From assembly GCA_903862465.1 (NCBI GenBank), contig CAIOYH010000124.1, positions 1-61,795 on the forward strand: a stretch of 61,795 nucleotides of DNA. Reading direction: 5' to 3'. Source of the stretch: an uncultured bacterium. GTDB taxonomy: Bacteria > Bacteroidota > Bacteroidia > Bacteroidales > CAIWKO01. The notes under the pieces are model-generated. The model saw nothing but the letters and a program-made list of their open reading frames with translations, made no database searches and was not told the DNA's origin. The position numbers were made by a program, and so were the translations under genes. Within the stretch, counting starts at the first letter, position 1. Each line of letters opens with the position of its first letter. Positions 60,842 to 61,795 of the stretch are shown here, in pieces.

Positions 60842-61591
60842 TTACTCATCTTTGCGGGATTGGAGGCGGAGTTCGTTGACGAGGCGTGTTATTAAGTCAA
60901 TAAACATTTCGTAGTTATCATCTATATCGGTAGATTCGTAACCGAGTTTCTTACGGGTTTTTGAATCACCGCTCACTTCTTCTATTACACCATCCAAAGT
61001 ATATTTCATTTTGCAGCCATTGGTGCAGGGTGTATAGTTCAGCACAAAGGTTCCTAAAACTTCTCCGCTTTTAGTATTTGTGATTTTGAAAATTGCTTGA
61101 GCACCGACGAAATAAAAGTATTTTTGCAGGGTGATTTCGTTGTCATTTCTTTGTTCATCAGGAATGACTTTGTTTGTATAATAATTGACGAGGCGGTTAT
61201 CAATCAATTCTAAAATTAAATCAGCAGAAGGGCTTGGGATGCTATCGGATGTAAACTGTTTCTCAAAAATTGAACGATCAATTACGTTAAAGTTACGCTG
61301 AAGAAGAATCTTTTCGATGGCAAAATAGAGGGTGCGATTGGAATAGCGTTCTTCTTCAACTATGCTATTTTTTTTGTCGGGGACACGCAGCACGAAAGAG
61401 CATTGCGGTTTTGTTTTAAGGAAGGATATTAATGTTGGTTTTAGTATTATTTCATCCGGCTTCTGTGCAAATTTGAATTTACCATATAAATATATAGGTG
61501 GCTTGGGAGTAATGCAAGAAGTAGAGAACATAATGATGAATAAAAAATAAAATGCATAGACAGCTTTTTGTTTATATTGAATTGTTTCCAT
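60842..61591 (-). CDS. Uncharacterised lipoprotein, 249 aa
   Basis: The N-terminus carries a lipobox (YFLFIIMFSTSCITP), so Cys ~26 would be lipidated. The mature part includes YFAIEKILLQRNFNVIDRSIFEKQF, which resembles the CsgG-type pattern (helix, glycine/asparagine turn, V(I/V)DRS), and ADLILELID followed by a beta-rich stretch (GAQAIFKITNTKSGEVLGTF). It could be a distant CsgG/curli-secretin-like or stress lipoprotein, but the match is weak. TAAATTTG at 61611-61618 is a plausible -7 element. Transcribed towards icmF (convergent). Confidence 0.7.
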   Translation of the reverse strand: METIQYKQKAVYAFYFLFIIMFSTSCITPKPPIYLYGKFKFAQKPDEIILKPTLISFLKTKPQCSFVLRVPDKKNSIVEEERYSNRTLYFAIEKILLQRNFNVIDRSIFEKQFTSDSIPSPSADLILELIDNRLVNYYTNKVIPDEQRNDNEITLQKYFYFVGAQAIFKITNTKSGEVLGTFVLNYTPCTNGCKMKYTLDGVIEEVSGDSKTRKKLGYESTDIDDNYEMFIDLITRLVNELRLQSRKDE

Positions 61592-61610
61592 GGTGAATTA
61601 ATTTTATTTG

Positions 61611-61618
61611 CAAATTTA
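61611..61618 (-). promoter_or_regulatory. Putative -7 element for the lipoprotein at 61591
   Basis: The minus strand reads TAAATTTG, 19 bp before the ATG. Confidence 0.4.
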
Positions 61619-61767
61619 TAAATAAAGAGTAAAAGTACGGAATATTTTTGAATTGGGATAAAAATATTATAGATTATCTGCAAAAAAACTGAAAGGTTCT
61701 AAGCCGAAACATAATCTCAGAAGCAAATCATTTGCACAAAGTCTCTATCCTTTTTCTAAAATAACAA

Positions 61768-61787
61768 CTCCGCCTTTCAAGGCGGAG
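61768..61787. terminator. Hairpin at the window end
   Basis: CTCCGCCTT pairs with AAGGCGGAG (9 bp). It probably ends a minus-strand gene that lies beyond the window, as TTATTTTAG follows on that strand. Confidence 0.45.
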
Positions 61788-61795
61788 CCTGATGA

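Noticed and set aside
1..61795. tRNA, rRNA genes, insertion sequences or prophage
   Set aside because: No tRNA- or rRNA-like sequence and no transposase, integrase or phage structural cluster was recognised; the tail-fibre-like protein at the left edge has a signal peptide and is a surface protein rather than phage.

Overview
The window looks like a chromosomal piece of an environmental Bacteroidota bacterium, probably an uncultured one. The evidence is: two secreted proteins with type IX secretion (T9SS) C-terminal sorting domains; membrane-bound AraC-type regulators; an AmgK-MurU pair; the bamD-rpoZ-coaBC-DUF4835-recN block; a DUF5606 gene; and repeated TAnnTTTG promoter elements just upstream of starts, the -7 element typical of this phylum. 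I cannot name the genus.

Layout. 1-5 kb (minus strand): the 5' part of a repetitive tail-fibre-like surface protein, a 243-aa protein, a 21-bp tandem-repeat array inside a long ORF, and a TPR/AraC membrane regulator. 5.4-6.0 kb: a frameshifted unknown gene. 6.3-26.6 kb (minus): the same series again, with a 5,697-aa secreted adhesin-like protein, a paralogous 243-aa protein, a second 21-bp array between conserved flanks, and a 7TM-type AraC regulator. 26.8-31.8 kb: the envelope and housekeeping operon bamD-rpoZ-coaBC-DUF4835-recN. 31.9-37.1 kb: an LTA-synthase-like membrane sulfatase and a divergent T9SS-exported M4 metallopeptidase. 37.1-38.7 kb: a small lipoprotein and a repeat-rich region with two further arrays (21 and 42 bp). 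38.7-43.5 kb: a slipin, xseA-xseB and a TonB-receptor-like barrel. 43.6-45.8 kb: pyrK-pyrD and DUF5606. 45.9-51 kb: an AmgK kinase fused to a RapZ C-terminal domain, its MurU partner, and an AddB-like nuclease. 51.3-60.7 kb: an FMN oxygenase, then a short-chain acyl-CoA operon (buk, crotonase, 3-hydroxyacyl-CoA dehydrogenase, thiolase) divergent from a fused isobutyryl-CoA mutase (icmF). 60.8-61.6 kb: a lipoprotein.

How the genes work together. The acyl-CoA block suggests interconversion of isobutyryl- and butyryl-CoA, beta-oxidation-type steps, and butyryl-phosphate/ATP coupling. The AmgK/MurU pair suggests peptidoglycan amino-sugar salvage, with a possible GlcN6P-type sensor fused to the kinase. 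The DUF4835 protein, BamD and the sorting-domain proteins belong to outer-membrane biogenesis and secretion.

The most unusual feature is non-coding or cryptic. At least five tandem arrays of unrelated sequence share a period of exactly 21 bp (or 42), and several shorter arrays have a period of exactly 7 bp. Two of the 21-bp arrays sit in a duplicated surface-protein module, keep nearly identical borders, and have interiors that diverged unit by unit while the leader-proximal units kept a palindromic core. This is the best candidate in the window for an undescribed system. All statements were made by eye from the sequence; no database search was run.
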